Below are positions 56,472 through 64,000 of a stretch of 64,000 nt of DNA, one piece after another (the first letter of the stretch is position 1; each line of letters starts with the position of its first letter). Position numbers and translations under genes: made by a program. Below the pieces are notes generated by a model that saw nothing but the letters and a program-made list of their open reading frames with translations, ran no database searches and was not told where the DNA came from. The stretch comes from Sinisalibacter lacisalsi (lineage in GTDB: Bacteria > Pseudomonadota > Alphaproteobacteria > Rhodobacterales > Rhodobacteraceae). The stretch spans positions 208,501 to 272,500 of the forward strand of contig NZ_BMGI01000001.1 in assembly GCF_014640115.1 (NCBI RefSeq), given 5' to 3'.

Positions 56472-57356
56472 TCAATTGTCTATCCCGTCGAGAAACGCGG
56501 TAACCTCAGCCCTGTCGGGAATCGCTTCGGATGTGCCGGGACGCGTAACCTGAAGCGCCGCGGCCGCCGCACCGAGGCGCAGGGCATCCACCGGCGACAG
56601 ACCCTGGTCGAGCCCCGCGACGACATAGCCGACAAAGCAATCGCCCGCACCGGTCGTATCCAGCGGATCGACCGGAAACGCCGCAACGGTGTGAACCTTG
56701 CCGGCTGCATGATCATGCAGGACCGCGCCGGCTGCGCCCCGGGTCACCAGCAGCCGCGCAACCGGCAATTCATCGACGGCAACGCCGACGTCGGCAGAGA
56801 GCTGCCCAGCCTCGATCTCGTTGAGCGCCAGAATATCGACAAAAGGCAGCATTGCCCTGGCCGGACCAGCCTCGAAAGGCGCAGCGGAATAGACGACAAA
56901 CAGACCCTTTTCCTTGGCTTTTTGCGCTGCTTCCCGCGTGAGGTTGGTTTCGTTCTGGAGCAGGAGAAAATCTCCGGGCCGCGCCTTCGCCAAGGCTGTT
57001 TCGATCTGCGGCAGCTCGAACGCGCGGTTTGCGCCAGGATAGATGACGATCATGTTTTCACCGGCATTATCGACATGCACGTTGGCATGCCCGGTGGGCA
57101 CCTCACCCTGGATCACGAACCCCACATCGACGCCCAGCGCCTTCAGACTATCTCGCGCCCATGCACCTTCCGGGCCAATCCGTCCGATGTGCCTCGCCGT
57201 CGATCCAGCCTTCGCCACGGCAACCGACTGGTTCGCCCCCTTGCCACCGAGCCCGACGGAAAACCGCGTCGCGGTGAGGGTTTCCCCCGGTCCGGGCAGC
57301 CGAGGCACCCGGTAGAACCGGTCCTCGTTGATCGAGCCGAGGTTCCATACGGCCAT
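56472..57356 (-). CDS. PfkB-family carbohydrate kinase (ribokinase-like)
   Basis: A 294-residue PfkB kinase. The N-terminal signature is GGKGANQSVAVAKAG and the C-terminal one is DTTGAGDCFVGYV, containing the catalytic Asp. Overall it resembles ribokinase (RbsK), but no ribose transporter or regulator is near, so the sugar is uncertain. Its start ATG 57356 overlaps the maeB stop (TGATG), so it is translated with malic enzyme, an unusual pairing. Confidence 0.88.
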   Translation of the reverse strand: MAVWNLGSINEDRFYRVPRLPGPGETLTATRFSVGLGGKGANQSVAVAKAGSTARHIGRIGPEGAWARDSLKALGVDVGFVIQGEVPTGHANVHVDNAGENMIVIYPGANRAFELPQIETALAKARPGDFLLLQNETNLTREAAQKAKEKGLFVVYSAAPFEAGPARAMLPFVDILALNEIEAGQLSADVGVAVDELPVARLLVTRGAAGAVLHDHAAGKVHTVAAFPVDPLDTTGAGDCFVGYVVAGLDQGLSPVDALRLGAAAAALQVTRPGTSEAIPDRAEVTAFLDGIDN

Positions 57357-59611
57357 CAGCCCACCTTGCTGGCCGCGAGAATCGCCATGTTGAGAATGTC
57401 GTTCGCGGTGGAACTGGTCGAGCAGATCTGGATCGGCTTTTCAACGCCGGCCAGGATCGGCCCGATCACCGTCGCCCCCGCCAGCTCCTGCATCATCTTC
57501 ACCGAGATCGACGCCGAATGCCGTGCCGGCATCACGAGGATATTCGCCGGTCCGGTCAGGCGACAGAAGGGGTAGTTTTCCATGACGCTCATGTTCAAGG
57601 CGACGTCGACGGTCATCTCCCCCTCGTATTCGAAATCGACTCCGCGCTTGTCGAGGATCTCCGGCGCGATATGCATTTTCTGCGCACGTTCCGAGATCGG
57701 GTAGCCGAAGGTCGAAAAACTCACGAAGGCCACGCGCGGTTCCAACCCGAGGCTTCGCGCCACGTCGGCGGCGCGCTCGGCGATGTTGGCGAGATCTTCC
57801 TCGTCGGGCCACTCATGCACCAGCGTATCGGCGACGAGTACGATACGGCCCTTGTGAAGGATCGCGGTGATCCCCACCGCGCCATCCTCGGCCTCTGCAT
57901 CGAACACGTGGTTGATAAGGCTCATCACGTGCGCGGCCTTGCGCGTGGCGCCCGTCACCAATCCGTCGCCATGGCCATGCGCAAGCATCAGAGAGGAAAA
58001 GACGTGCCGATCACGTGCGGCGAGACGATGAATGTCGTGCCGGTCAAACCCCTGACGCTGCAAACGCTCGTAGAGGAACGATTTGTAGGTGGAGAGATGC
58101 TCGGTATTGGCGGCATTGACGATTTCCAGCTCCGCCGCCGCATCGCCAAGTCCGACCGTTTCGAGTTTCTGTTTCACGTCCGACTCGCGGCCAACCACCA
58201 GTGCCTTGCCGAAGCCGTTGCGCTGGTAGGCGACGGCGGCGCGCAGCACGTGCGGATCGTCGCCCTCGGCAAAGATCATCGTTGCCTGAGCTTGGCGAGC
58301 GCGGGCGTTCAGAGACCGCAGGATCGACGCCGTCGGATCCATCCGCGCCTTCAGAGTATTGACGTAGCGCTCCATGTCGATGATCGGGCGGCGGGCAACG
58401 CCGCTGTCGGACCCGGCCTTCGCCACTGCAGGGGGGATGGTGTAGATCAGCCGCGGGTCGAAGGGCGTGGGGATGATGTAATCGCGCCCGAAAGTGAGCT
58501 TCTTGCCGTAGGCCATCGCCACTTCATCGGGAACATCTTCACGGGCGAGCCGGGCCAGCGCCTCGGCGCAGGCGATTTTCATCTCGTCGTTGATCGCGCG
58601 GGCGTGGATATCGAGCGCGCCGCGGAAAAGGTAGGGAAACCCGAGCACGTTGTTGACCTGGTTCGGGTAGTCCGACCGGCCGGTGGCCACGATCGCATCG
58701 GGCCGGACTTCGTGTGCCTCCTCCGGCGTGATCTCGGGGTCGGGGTTGGCCATGGCGAAGATCACCGGGTTCGGCGCCATTGATTTCACCATGTCCAGCG
58801 TCACCGCGCCTTTCACCGAGACGCCGAGAAACACGTCGGCCCCTTCCATCGCTTCCTCGAGCGTGCGCAGATCGGTCTTCACCGCGTGTGCCGACTTCCA
58901 TTGGTTCATGCCGTCGGTGCGGCCCTGGTAGATCACGCCCTTGGTATCGCAAACAACGCAGTTCTCGTGCCGCCCGCCCATCGCCTTGATCAACTCGATG
59001 CAGGCGATCCCAGCCGCGCCTGCGCCGTTGAGCACGATCCTGACGTCTTCGATCTTCTTGCCGGAAAGCTCCAGCGCGTTGATGAGCCCCGCCGCCGTGA
59101 TCACCGCGGTGCCGTGCTGATCGTCATGGAAGACGGGAATATCCATCATTTCCTTGAGCCGCTGCTCGATCATGAAGCACTCAGGCGCCTTGATATCTTC
59201 AAGGTTGATGCCGCCGAACGTCGGCTCCATCAGGCTCACCGCCTTGACGATGTCGTCGACGTCTTCGCTATCAAGCTCGATGTCGATGGCGTTCACGTCG
59301 GCGAAGCGCTTGAACAGCACCGCCTTGCCCTCCATCACCGGCTTCGAGGCCAGAGCGCCAAGGTTCCCGAGGCCCAGAACCGCCGTTCCGTTCGACACGA
59401 CGGCCACGAGGTTGCCCTTGTTGGTGTAATCGTAGGCGGTTTCGGGGTTCTCGTGGATCGCCTCGCAGGGCACGGCCACGCCCGGCGAATAGGCAAGGCT
59501 CAGGTCGCGCTGCGTCGTCATCGGCACCGAAGCGGTGATCTCGAACTTTCCTGGCGTCGGCTCGAGATGATAGGACAGCGCCTCTTCGGGAGTGATCTTG
59601 GAACGGGACAT
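57356..59611 (-). CDS. maeB: NADP-dependent malic enzyme with C-terminal phosphotransacetylase-like domain
   Basis: A 751-residue MaeB. Residues ~1-430 form the malic enzyme, with LAYSPGVAVPCEAI, PVMEGKAVLFKRFADVNAIDIE, the NADP-binding VLNGAGAAGIACIEL and FAMANPDPEITPEEA. Residues ~430-751 match the phosphate acetyltransferase fold (RQAQATMIFAEGDDPHVLRAAV), which regulates the enzyme through acetyl-CoA in studied members. It oxidatively decarboxylates malate to pyruvate. ATG 59611 has GGAAAG upstream; earlier in-frame starts lie in the galE promoter region. Confidence 0.95.
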   Translation of the reverse strand: MSRSKITPEEALSYHLEPTPGKFEITASVPMTTQRDLSLAYSPGVAVPCEAIHENPETAYDYTNKGNLVAVVSNGTAVLGLGNLGALASKPVMEGKAVLFKRFADVNAIDIELDSEDVDDIVKAVSLMEPTFGGINLEDIKAPECFMIEQRLKEMMDIPVFHDDQHGTAVITAAGLINALELSGKKIEDVRIVLNGAGAAGIACIELIKAMGGRHENCVVCDTKGVIYQGRTDGMNQWKSAHAVKTDLRTLEEAMEGADVFLGVSVKGAVTLDMVKSMAPNPVIFAMANPDPEITPEEAHEVRPDAIVATGRSDYPNQVNNVLGFPYLFRGALDIHARAINDEMKIACAEALARLAREDVPDEVAMAYGKKLTFGRDYIIPTPFDPRLIYTIPPAVAKAGSDSGVARRPIIDMERYVNTLKARMDPTASILRSLNARARQAQATMIFAEGDDPHVLRAAVAYQRNGFGKALVVGRESDVKQKLETVGLGDAAAELEIVNAANTEHLSTYKSFLYERLQRQGFDRHDIHRLAARDRHVFSSLMLAHGHGDGLVTGATRKAAHVMSLINHVFDAEAEDGAVGITAILHKGRIVLVADTLVHEWPDEEDLANIAERAADVARSLGLEPRVAFVSFSTFGYPISERAQKMHIAPEILDKRGVDFEYEGEMTVDVALNMSVMENYPFCRLTGPANILVMPARHSASISVKMMQELAGATVIGPILAGVEKPIQICSTSSTANDILNMAILAASKVG

Positions 59612-59740
59612 AACAATTCTTTCCGGCTGGGTATGGCGCCCCTGATAGCCGCCGCGCCGGGGCCTCTCAACTGAATTACGCAGATTCCGCATCGGTCACG
59701 CCGCTCTCGGGCGGAAATGTTTGCTCGAAAAGACAGATTT

Positions 59741-59757
59741 AGCGGGTGATTCCCGCT
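59741..59757 (+). other. Short hairpin in the galE leader region
   Basis: AGCGGG and CCCGCT pair across TGATT, 42 bases upstream of the galE start, in the 187-base gap shared with maeB. Its role is unclear; it could be an operator or part of the leader. I see no other convincing element in this gap. Confidence 0.35.
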
Positions 59758-59798
59758 GTATAGCCCGATAGGTTGCGGCACAAACCGGAGGCTGTTCC

Positions 59799-60809
59799 TT
59801 GACTGACAAGATCCTTCTCACCGGCGGGGCCGGCTACATCGGCTCTCACACCTACGTCGAGCTTGTCGCCGCAGGTTTCGACGTGGTGATCCTCGACAAT
59901 TTCTCCAATTCAAGCCCCGATGTGATCGACCGCCTGGAAGTTATCACCGGTGCGCCTGTCACCGTCTATACCGGCGATGTTCTCGATTCCGTCGTCTTGG
60001 ACCGCGTGTTCACCGAGCACAACATCACGGCCGCGATCCATTTCGCCGCGTTGAAGGCCGTGGGCGAAAGCGCCGAGAAGCCCATCGAATACATCCATAC
60101 GAACGTCTCCGGCCTGCTTACGCTTCTTGCCGCGATGAAGCGCCACGGTGCCTACCGCCTTGTGTTTTCGTCCTCCGCCACCGTCTACGGAGAGCCCGAA
60201 ACGCTGCCGATCCCCGAAGGCGCGCCGCGCAGCTACACCAACACCTACGGCTTCACCAAGCTGGTCTGCGAGCAGACGCTGGAGCAGGTTGCGGCCTCGG
60301 ACCCGCGCTGGGCGTTCGGTACGCTGCGCTATTTCAACCCCGCCGGCGCGCATGATACCGGGCTGATCGGCGAAGACCCGAATGACATCCCGAACAACCT
60401 GATGCCCTATATCGCCAAGGTGGCGACGGGCGAGTTGGAACGGCTTTCGGTCTTTGGCGACGATTACGACACACCCGATGGCACCGGCGTGCGCGATTAC
60501 ATCCACGTTGTCGACCTTGCCCGCGGCCACGTCCAATCGTTACGCGCGCTGATCGAAACCGGCGAGAGCCACACCGTGAATCTTGGCACCGGCCACGGGT
60601 TTTCGGTGCTGGAAATGCTGAAGGCCTACGAAAAGGCGTGCGGGCACGATCTTGCCTACGTCATCGCCCCGCGCCGGGCGGGCGACGTGGCCGCATCCTA
60701 CGCCGATCCCTCGAAAGCCCGCGAACTTCTCGGGTTCCGGGCCGAACGCGACCTCGACAATATGTGCGCAACCAGTTGGTCTTGGGTATCGCGTCTGAAG
60801 AACAGCTGA
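59799..60809 (+). CDS. galE: UDP-glucose 4-epimerase
   Basis: A 336-residue extended short-chain dehydrogenase that interconverts UDP-glucose and UDP-galactose. The NAD motif is [14 protein letters not shown], the catalytic Ser/Tyr/Lys set is SSSATVYG with YGFTK, and RYFNPAGAH and [12 protein letters not shown] follow. The start is TTG 59799, supported by GGAGG seven bases upstream. UDP-galactose could feed surface polysaccharides, in line with the KpsMTE-type exporter in the window. Confidence 0.95.
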   Translation: MTDKILLTGGAGYIGSHTYVELVAAGFDVVILDNFSNSSPDVIDRLEVITGAPVTVYTGDVLDSVVLDRVFTEHNITAAIHFAALKAVGESAEKPIEYIHTNVSGLLTLLAAMKRHGAYRLVFSSSATVYGEPETLPIPEGAPRSYTNTYGFTKLVCEQTLEQVAASDPRWAFGTLRYFNPAGAHDTGLIGEDPNDIPNNLMPYIAKVATGELERLSVFGDDYDTPDGTGVRDYIHVVDLARGHVQSLRALIETGESHTVNLGTGHGFSVLEMLKAYEKACGHDLAYVIAPRRAGDVAASYADPSKARELLGFRAERDLDNMCATSWSWVSRLKNS

Positions 60810-60870
60810 GGGGCTTTCGCCAAGATCGGCCGATCAATACTCTGTCACAGACCAAACCCTGGGGGCCTTC

Positions 60871-63522
60871 GTGACTGCCGAACCTGCCGTGACGCCGATG
60901 ATGGCGCAATATCTGGAGATCAAGGCGCAATACCCCGAGGCGCTCCTGTTCTACCGGATGGGCGATTTCTACGAGATGTTCTTCGACGATGCCAAGGCGG
61001 CCGCCGAAGCGCTCGATATCGCGCTGACCAAGCGGGGCAAGCACCTGGGCGAGGATATCCCGATGTGTGGGGTGCCCGTCCATTCCGCCGACGGCTATCT
61101 GCTGACCCTCATCCGCAAAGGCTTTCGCGTTGCGGTTTGCGAGCAGATGGAAGATCCGGCAGAGGCCCGGAAACGTGGCTCCAAGTCGGTCGTGAAACGC
61201 GATGTCGTGCGGCTCGTCACCCCGGGAACGCTCACCGAAGAGAGCCTGCTCGATGCCCGGCGGCACAACTTTCTCGCCGCCTACAACGAGGTGCGCGGCG
61301 AGGCGGCGCTGGCCTGGGTCGATATTTCCACCGGTGCGTTTCGCGTCATTCCATCTTCGGCCACACGTCTTGCGCCTGAGCTTGCCCGCCTCGGGCCCCG
61401 CGAACTCGTGGTGAGCGAGGCGAGCGAAGGCGAAGTGGCTCGGCTGGTTTCCGACCTTGGAGTTCCGCTGTCTCCCCTCGGGCGCGCGGCCTTCGATTCC
61501 GATGCCGGCGAGAAACGGTTGGAAGAGCTTTTCTCCGTGACCACGCTCGACGCTTTCGGCAGCTTTTCCCGTGCCGAACTTGGGGCGATGGGCGCGATCG
61601 TCGAGTATCTCGCGATCACCCAGAAGGGCAGGCTTCCGCTGCTGCGAACCCCGGTCAGGGAAAGCGTTTCGCGCCTGATGCAGATAGACGCGGCAACCCG
61701 GCGCAACCTCGAAATCACGCACGCGCTTTCAGGCGGGCGCGAGGGAAGTTTGCTCGCCACGATAGACCGAACCGTGACTTCGGGCGGCGGCCGACTTCTT
61801 GAGCGCAGGATTTCCAGCCCCTCCCGCGACCTGGTGGAAATCTCGTCGCGGATCGAGGATATCGGATTTCTCCTTGAAGCGCCGAACTTGCGGGAAGATC
61901 TCCGGGCGGCCCTGCGGAAAGCCCCCGATATTGATCGCGCCCTCTCGCGCCTCGCGCTCGAGCGCGGCGGGCCGCGTGACCTTGCGGCAATCCGGGGCGG
62001 GCTCGAGGCGGCAAGCGAGATTGCGAAGCTGTGCGCCCCTTTCGAGATTCCGGCTGGCCTTGCCAGCGCCGCCTCGCTTCTTCTCGTCGATCCAAACCTG
62101 CTTGACGAGATAGACCACGCGCTCGTGGCAGAGCCCCCTTCGCTGCTGCGCGATGGCGGCTTCATCGCGCCTGGGTTTGATCCCGAACTCGACGAGGCGC
62201 GCAAGCTTCGCGACGAGGGGCGGGGCGTTATCGCCAAAATGCAGGCTGACTTTGCGCAGAGAACGGGAATCCAGAGCCTCAAGATCAAGCACAACAATGT
62301 TCTGGGCTATTTCATCGAGGTCACCGCGACACATGCGGAAAAGATGTTGTCGCCCCCTCTGAACGAAACCTTCATTCATCGCCAAACCACCGCCAACGCC
62401 GTGCGCTTCACCACGGTCGACCTCAGCGAAATGGAAACCAGGATCCTCAACGCGGGCAATCGTGCGCTCGAGATCGAAAAGCGCCTGTTCGAGACATTGC
62501 GCGGGCTCATTCTCGAACATGCCACGGCGCTTGGGGATTGTGCCCGGTCGTTGTCGGCCATCGACGTCAGCGCGGCGCTCGCCGAAGTGGCCGGGTCGGA
62601 AGGGTGGTCGCGCCCGGTTGTGGAGGAAAGCCGCGCCTTCGAGGTGATCGCGGGGCGGCATCCGGTTGTTGAAAAAGCGCTTCGCACCCAAGGCGGCGGT
62701 GCGTTCATCGCCAACGATTGCACCTTGGCGAATGGCTCCGACGGCGCCGACATTTGGCTTCTGACCGGCCCGAACATGGCCGGGAAATCGACGTTTCTTC
62801 GGCAGAACGCCCTGATCGCACTTCTGGCTCAGGCGGGCAGCTTCGTTCCGGCCCAATCGGCCCGTATCGGCATTGTCTCTCAGCTCTTTTCCCGCGTCGG
62901 GGCGTCAGACGACCTTGCCCGCGGGCGATCGACCTTCATGGTCGAAATGGTCGAGACCGCCGCCATTCTGAACCAGGCCGATGACCGCGCCCTTGTGATC
63001 CTCGACGAGATCGGGCGCGGCACCGCCACATGGGATGGCCTTTCCATCGCCTGGGCGACGCTGGAACACCTCCACGAAGTGAACCGGTGCCGCGCCCTGT
63101 TCGCCACCCATTACCATGAGCTGACCCAGTTGGCGCAGGAGCTCGACGGGGTCGACAATGCGACCATGGCGGTGAAGGAGTGGGATGGCGACGTGATCTT
63201 CCTTCACGAGGTGCGAAAAGGCGCGGCGGATCGGTCCTATGGGGTCCAGGTCGCCAAGCTCGCGGGGCTTCCGCCCTCGGTGGTGGAGCGAGCCCGGGTT
63301 GTGCTTGAAGCTCTTGAAAAGGGCGAGCGCGAGGGTGGTGGCCGGCCCAAGGCCCTGATCGACGACTTGCCGCTGTTCTCAGCCGTTGCGGCGAAAGCGC
63401 CGACGGAAAACCCCGGCCCGTCCCCGATCACGGAAAAGCTCGCCGGGGTTCACCCCGACGAGCTAACGCCAAAACAGGCGCTTGAGCTGGTGTACGAACT
63501 GAAATCGCTCGCCCGCGATTAG
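60871..63522 (+). CDS. mutS: DNA mismatch repair protein MutS
   Basis: An 883-residue MutS1. The mismatch-reading Phe-x-Glu is FYE at residues 33-35 in [11 protein letters not shown]. Walker A GPNMAGKS is at 633-640, Walker B is [11 protein letters not shown], and the HTH-containing end is [18 protein letters not shown] 60871 gives the usual N-terminus, with a GGGGG ribosome site; ATG 60898 is the alternative. The stop overlaps that of the convergent grpE. Confidence 0.97.
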   Translation: MTAEPAVTPMMAQYLEIKAQYPEALLFYRMGDFYEMFFDDAKAAAEALDIALTKRGKHLGEDIPMCGVPVHSADGYLLTLIRKGFRVAVCEQMEDPAEARKRGSKSVVKRDVVRLVTPGTLTEESLLDARRHNFLAAYNEVRGEAALAWVDISTGAFRVIPSSATRLAPELARLGPRELVVSEASEGEVARLVSDLGVPLSPLGRAAFDSDAGEKRLEELFSVTTLDAFGSFSRAELGAMGAIVEYLAITQKGRLPLLRTPVRESVSRLMQIDAATRRNLEITHALSGGREGSLLATIDRTVTSGGGRLLERRISSPSRDLVEISSRIEDIGFLLEAPNLREDLRAALRKAPDIDRALSRLALERGGPRDLAAIRGGLEAASEIAKLCAPFEIPAGLASAASLLLVDPNLLDEIDHALVAEPPSLLRDGGFIAPGFDPELDEARKLRDEGRGVIAKMQADFAQRTGIQSLKIKHNNVLGYFIEVTATHAEKMLSPPLNETFIHRQTTANAVRFTTVDLSEMETRILNAGNRALEIEKRLFETLRGLILEHATALGDCARSLSAIDVSAALAEVAGSEGWSRPVVEESRAFEVIAGRHPVVEKALRTQGGGAFIANDCTLANGSDGADIWLLTGPNMAGKSTFLRQNALIALLAQAGSFVPAQSARIGIVSQLFSRVGASDDLARGRSTFMVEMVETAAILNQADDRALVILDEIGRGTATWDGLSIAWATLEHLHEVNRCRALFATHYHELTQLAQELDGVDNATMAVKEWDGDVIFLHEVRKGAADRSYGVQVAKLAGLPPSVVERARVVLEALEKGEREGGGRPKALIDDLPLFSAVAAKAPTENPGPSPITEKLAGVHPDELTPKQALELVYELKSLARD

Positions 63523-64000
63523 CCCGGGTTCGACGAAACCCCGACCTGCGCCGGACGAAGCAGACGATCGTGCAGGAGGAACCCCTCGGCCATCACCTGG
63601 ATGATCTGGCCGGATTTCGTCTCTGGCACCGGCGCTTCGAACATCGCCTGATGCAGTTGCGGATCGAACGTATCCCCGATTTCCGGCGAGATGCGGGTGA
63701 TCCCGTGTTTTTCGAAGATGTTGCGGAGCTCGCGCATCGTGAGTTCGACGCCTTCGATCAGGCCGGCCGCCTGCGCGCGCAGATCGTCGTTCACCACGTC
63801 GAGCGCGCGTTTCATGTTGTCGTAGACGGGCAGCATGTCGCGCGCCAGTTTCGACCCACCGTATTGCTCGGCCTCGCGCCGGTCACGCTCGCTGCGCTTG
63901 CGGGCGTTTTCGGCATCGGCAAGCACGCGGGTGAACCTGTCTCTCAGTTCATCGCGCTCGGCGATCAGGGCTTCCACATCAGGAGTCGCCGTGGCTTCTT
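63519..64000 (-). CDS. grpE: Nucleotide exchange factor GrpE (start outside window)
   Basis: The frame is open to the window edge, so the start lies beyond it; about 159 C-terminal residues are seen. GrpE promotes ADP release from DnaK. The coiled-coil helix ([28 protein letters not shown]), the [14 protein letters not shown] segment and the beta-domain end [48 protein letters not shown] are all family hallmarks. GTG 63977 is internal, since coding continues upstream of it. Confidence 0.95.
   Translation of the reverse strand, partial: EATATPDVEALIAERDELRDRFTRVLADAENARKRSERDRREAEQYGGSKLARDMLPVYDNMKRALDVVNDDLRAQAAGLIEGVELTMRELRNIFEKHGITRISPEIGDTFDPQLHQAMFEAPVPETKSGQIIQVMAEGFLLHDRLLRPAQVGVSSNPG

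Overview
The window is a G+C-rich chromosomal segment of an alphaproteobacterium, most likely a member of the Rhodobacteraceae (Roseobacter group). The evidence is the divergent regB / senC-regA redox locus with ahcY close by, the tsaE-amgK-murU-addB-addA-trxA gene order, a hemD / Mic60-like / hemY cluster, and small families typical of that group (DUF1761, DUF2853). Genes are tightly packed, with many ATGA, TGATG or GTGA start/stop overlaps. I see no insertion sequence, prophage, integrase, rRNA or CRISPR array. One tRNA gene, Thr(CGT), is present.

Layout. (1) 1-9.4 kb: glycogen operon glgP(3' part)-glgB-glgC-glgA-glgX-pgm, all on the + strand and mostly overlapping; it covers synthesis, degradation and the glucose-1-P/glucose-6-P exchange. 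(2) 9.5-15.5 kb: a very large RTX (calcium-binding repeat) protein, followed by a capsule-type polysaccharide exporter whose ATPase and KpsE-like protein are on the - strand and whose KpsM permease is divergent. (3) 15.6-21.3 kb: a 40-residue membrane peptide gene, then a peptide/solute ABC transporter (Tat-exported binding protein, two permeases, one fused double ATPase). (4) 21.3-25.4 kb: a repeat-rich intergenic region, tRNA-Thr, hemY-like, Mic60-like and hemD. (5) 25.5-30.7 kb: tsaD-gpsA-yciI-EVE-DUF1761 on +, then DUF2853 and ahcY on -. (6) 30.8-34.7 kb: an array of hairpins, an HD phosphohydrolase, and the RegB/SenC/RegA redox system with an unfamiliar lipoprotein coupled to regA. (7) 34.7-45.3 kb: a PAS-only membrane protein behind a perfect CtrA-type box, then tsaE, the MurNAc-recycling pair amgK/murU, addB/addA and trxA. 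(8) 45.4-53.8 kb: small secreted protein, two L,D-transpeptidases flanking a CAP-domain lipoprotein, RNA methyltransferase, CCA-adding enzyme, two NUDIX hydrolases, Hsp33, and a receiver-PP2C phosphatase divergent from an Hpt protein. (9) 53.8-64 kb: ilvA, argG, ribokinase-like gene coupled to maeB, galE, mutS and the 3' part of grpE.

The most interesting signals are regulatory. A TTAA-N7-TTAACCAT site (the CtrA consensus) lies just upstream of a DivL-like PAS protein that stops before any kinase domain, directly behind regB. A second near-consensus CtrA site and a 14-bp dyad lie between the receiver-PP2C gene and the Hpt gene. Together they suggest that the CtrA phosphorelay, the redox regulators and a partner-switching phosphatase meet in this window. 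I also note an unexplained recurring GGAATAGAG motif on both strands, nested inverted repeats upstream of the peptide-binding protein gene, a three-hairpin module between ahcY and the HD gene, and a plus-strand terminator with no obvious plus-strand gene before it.
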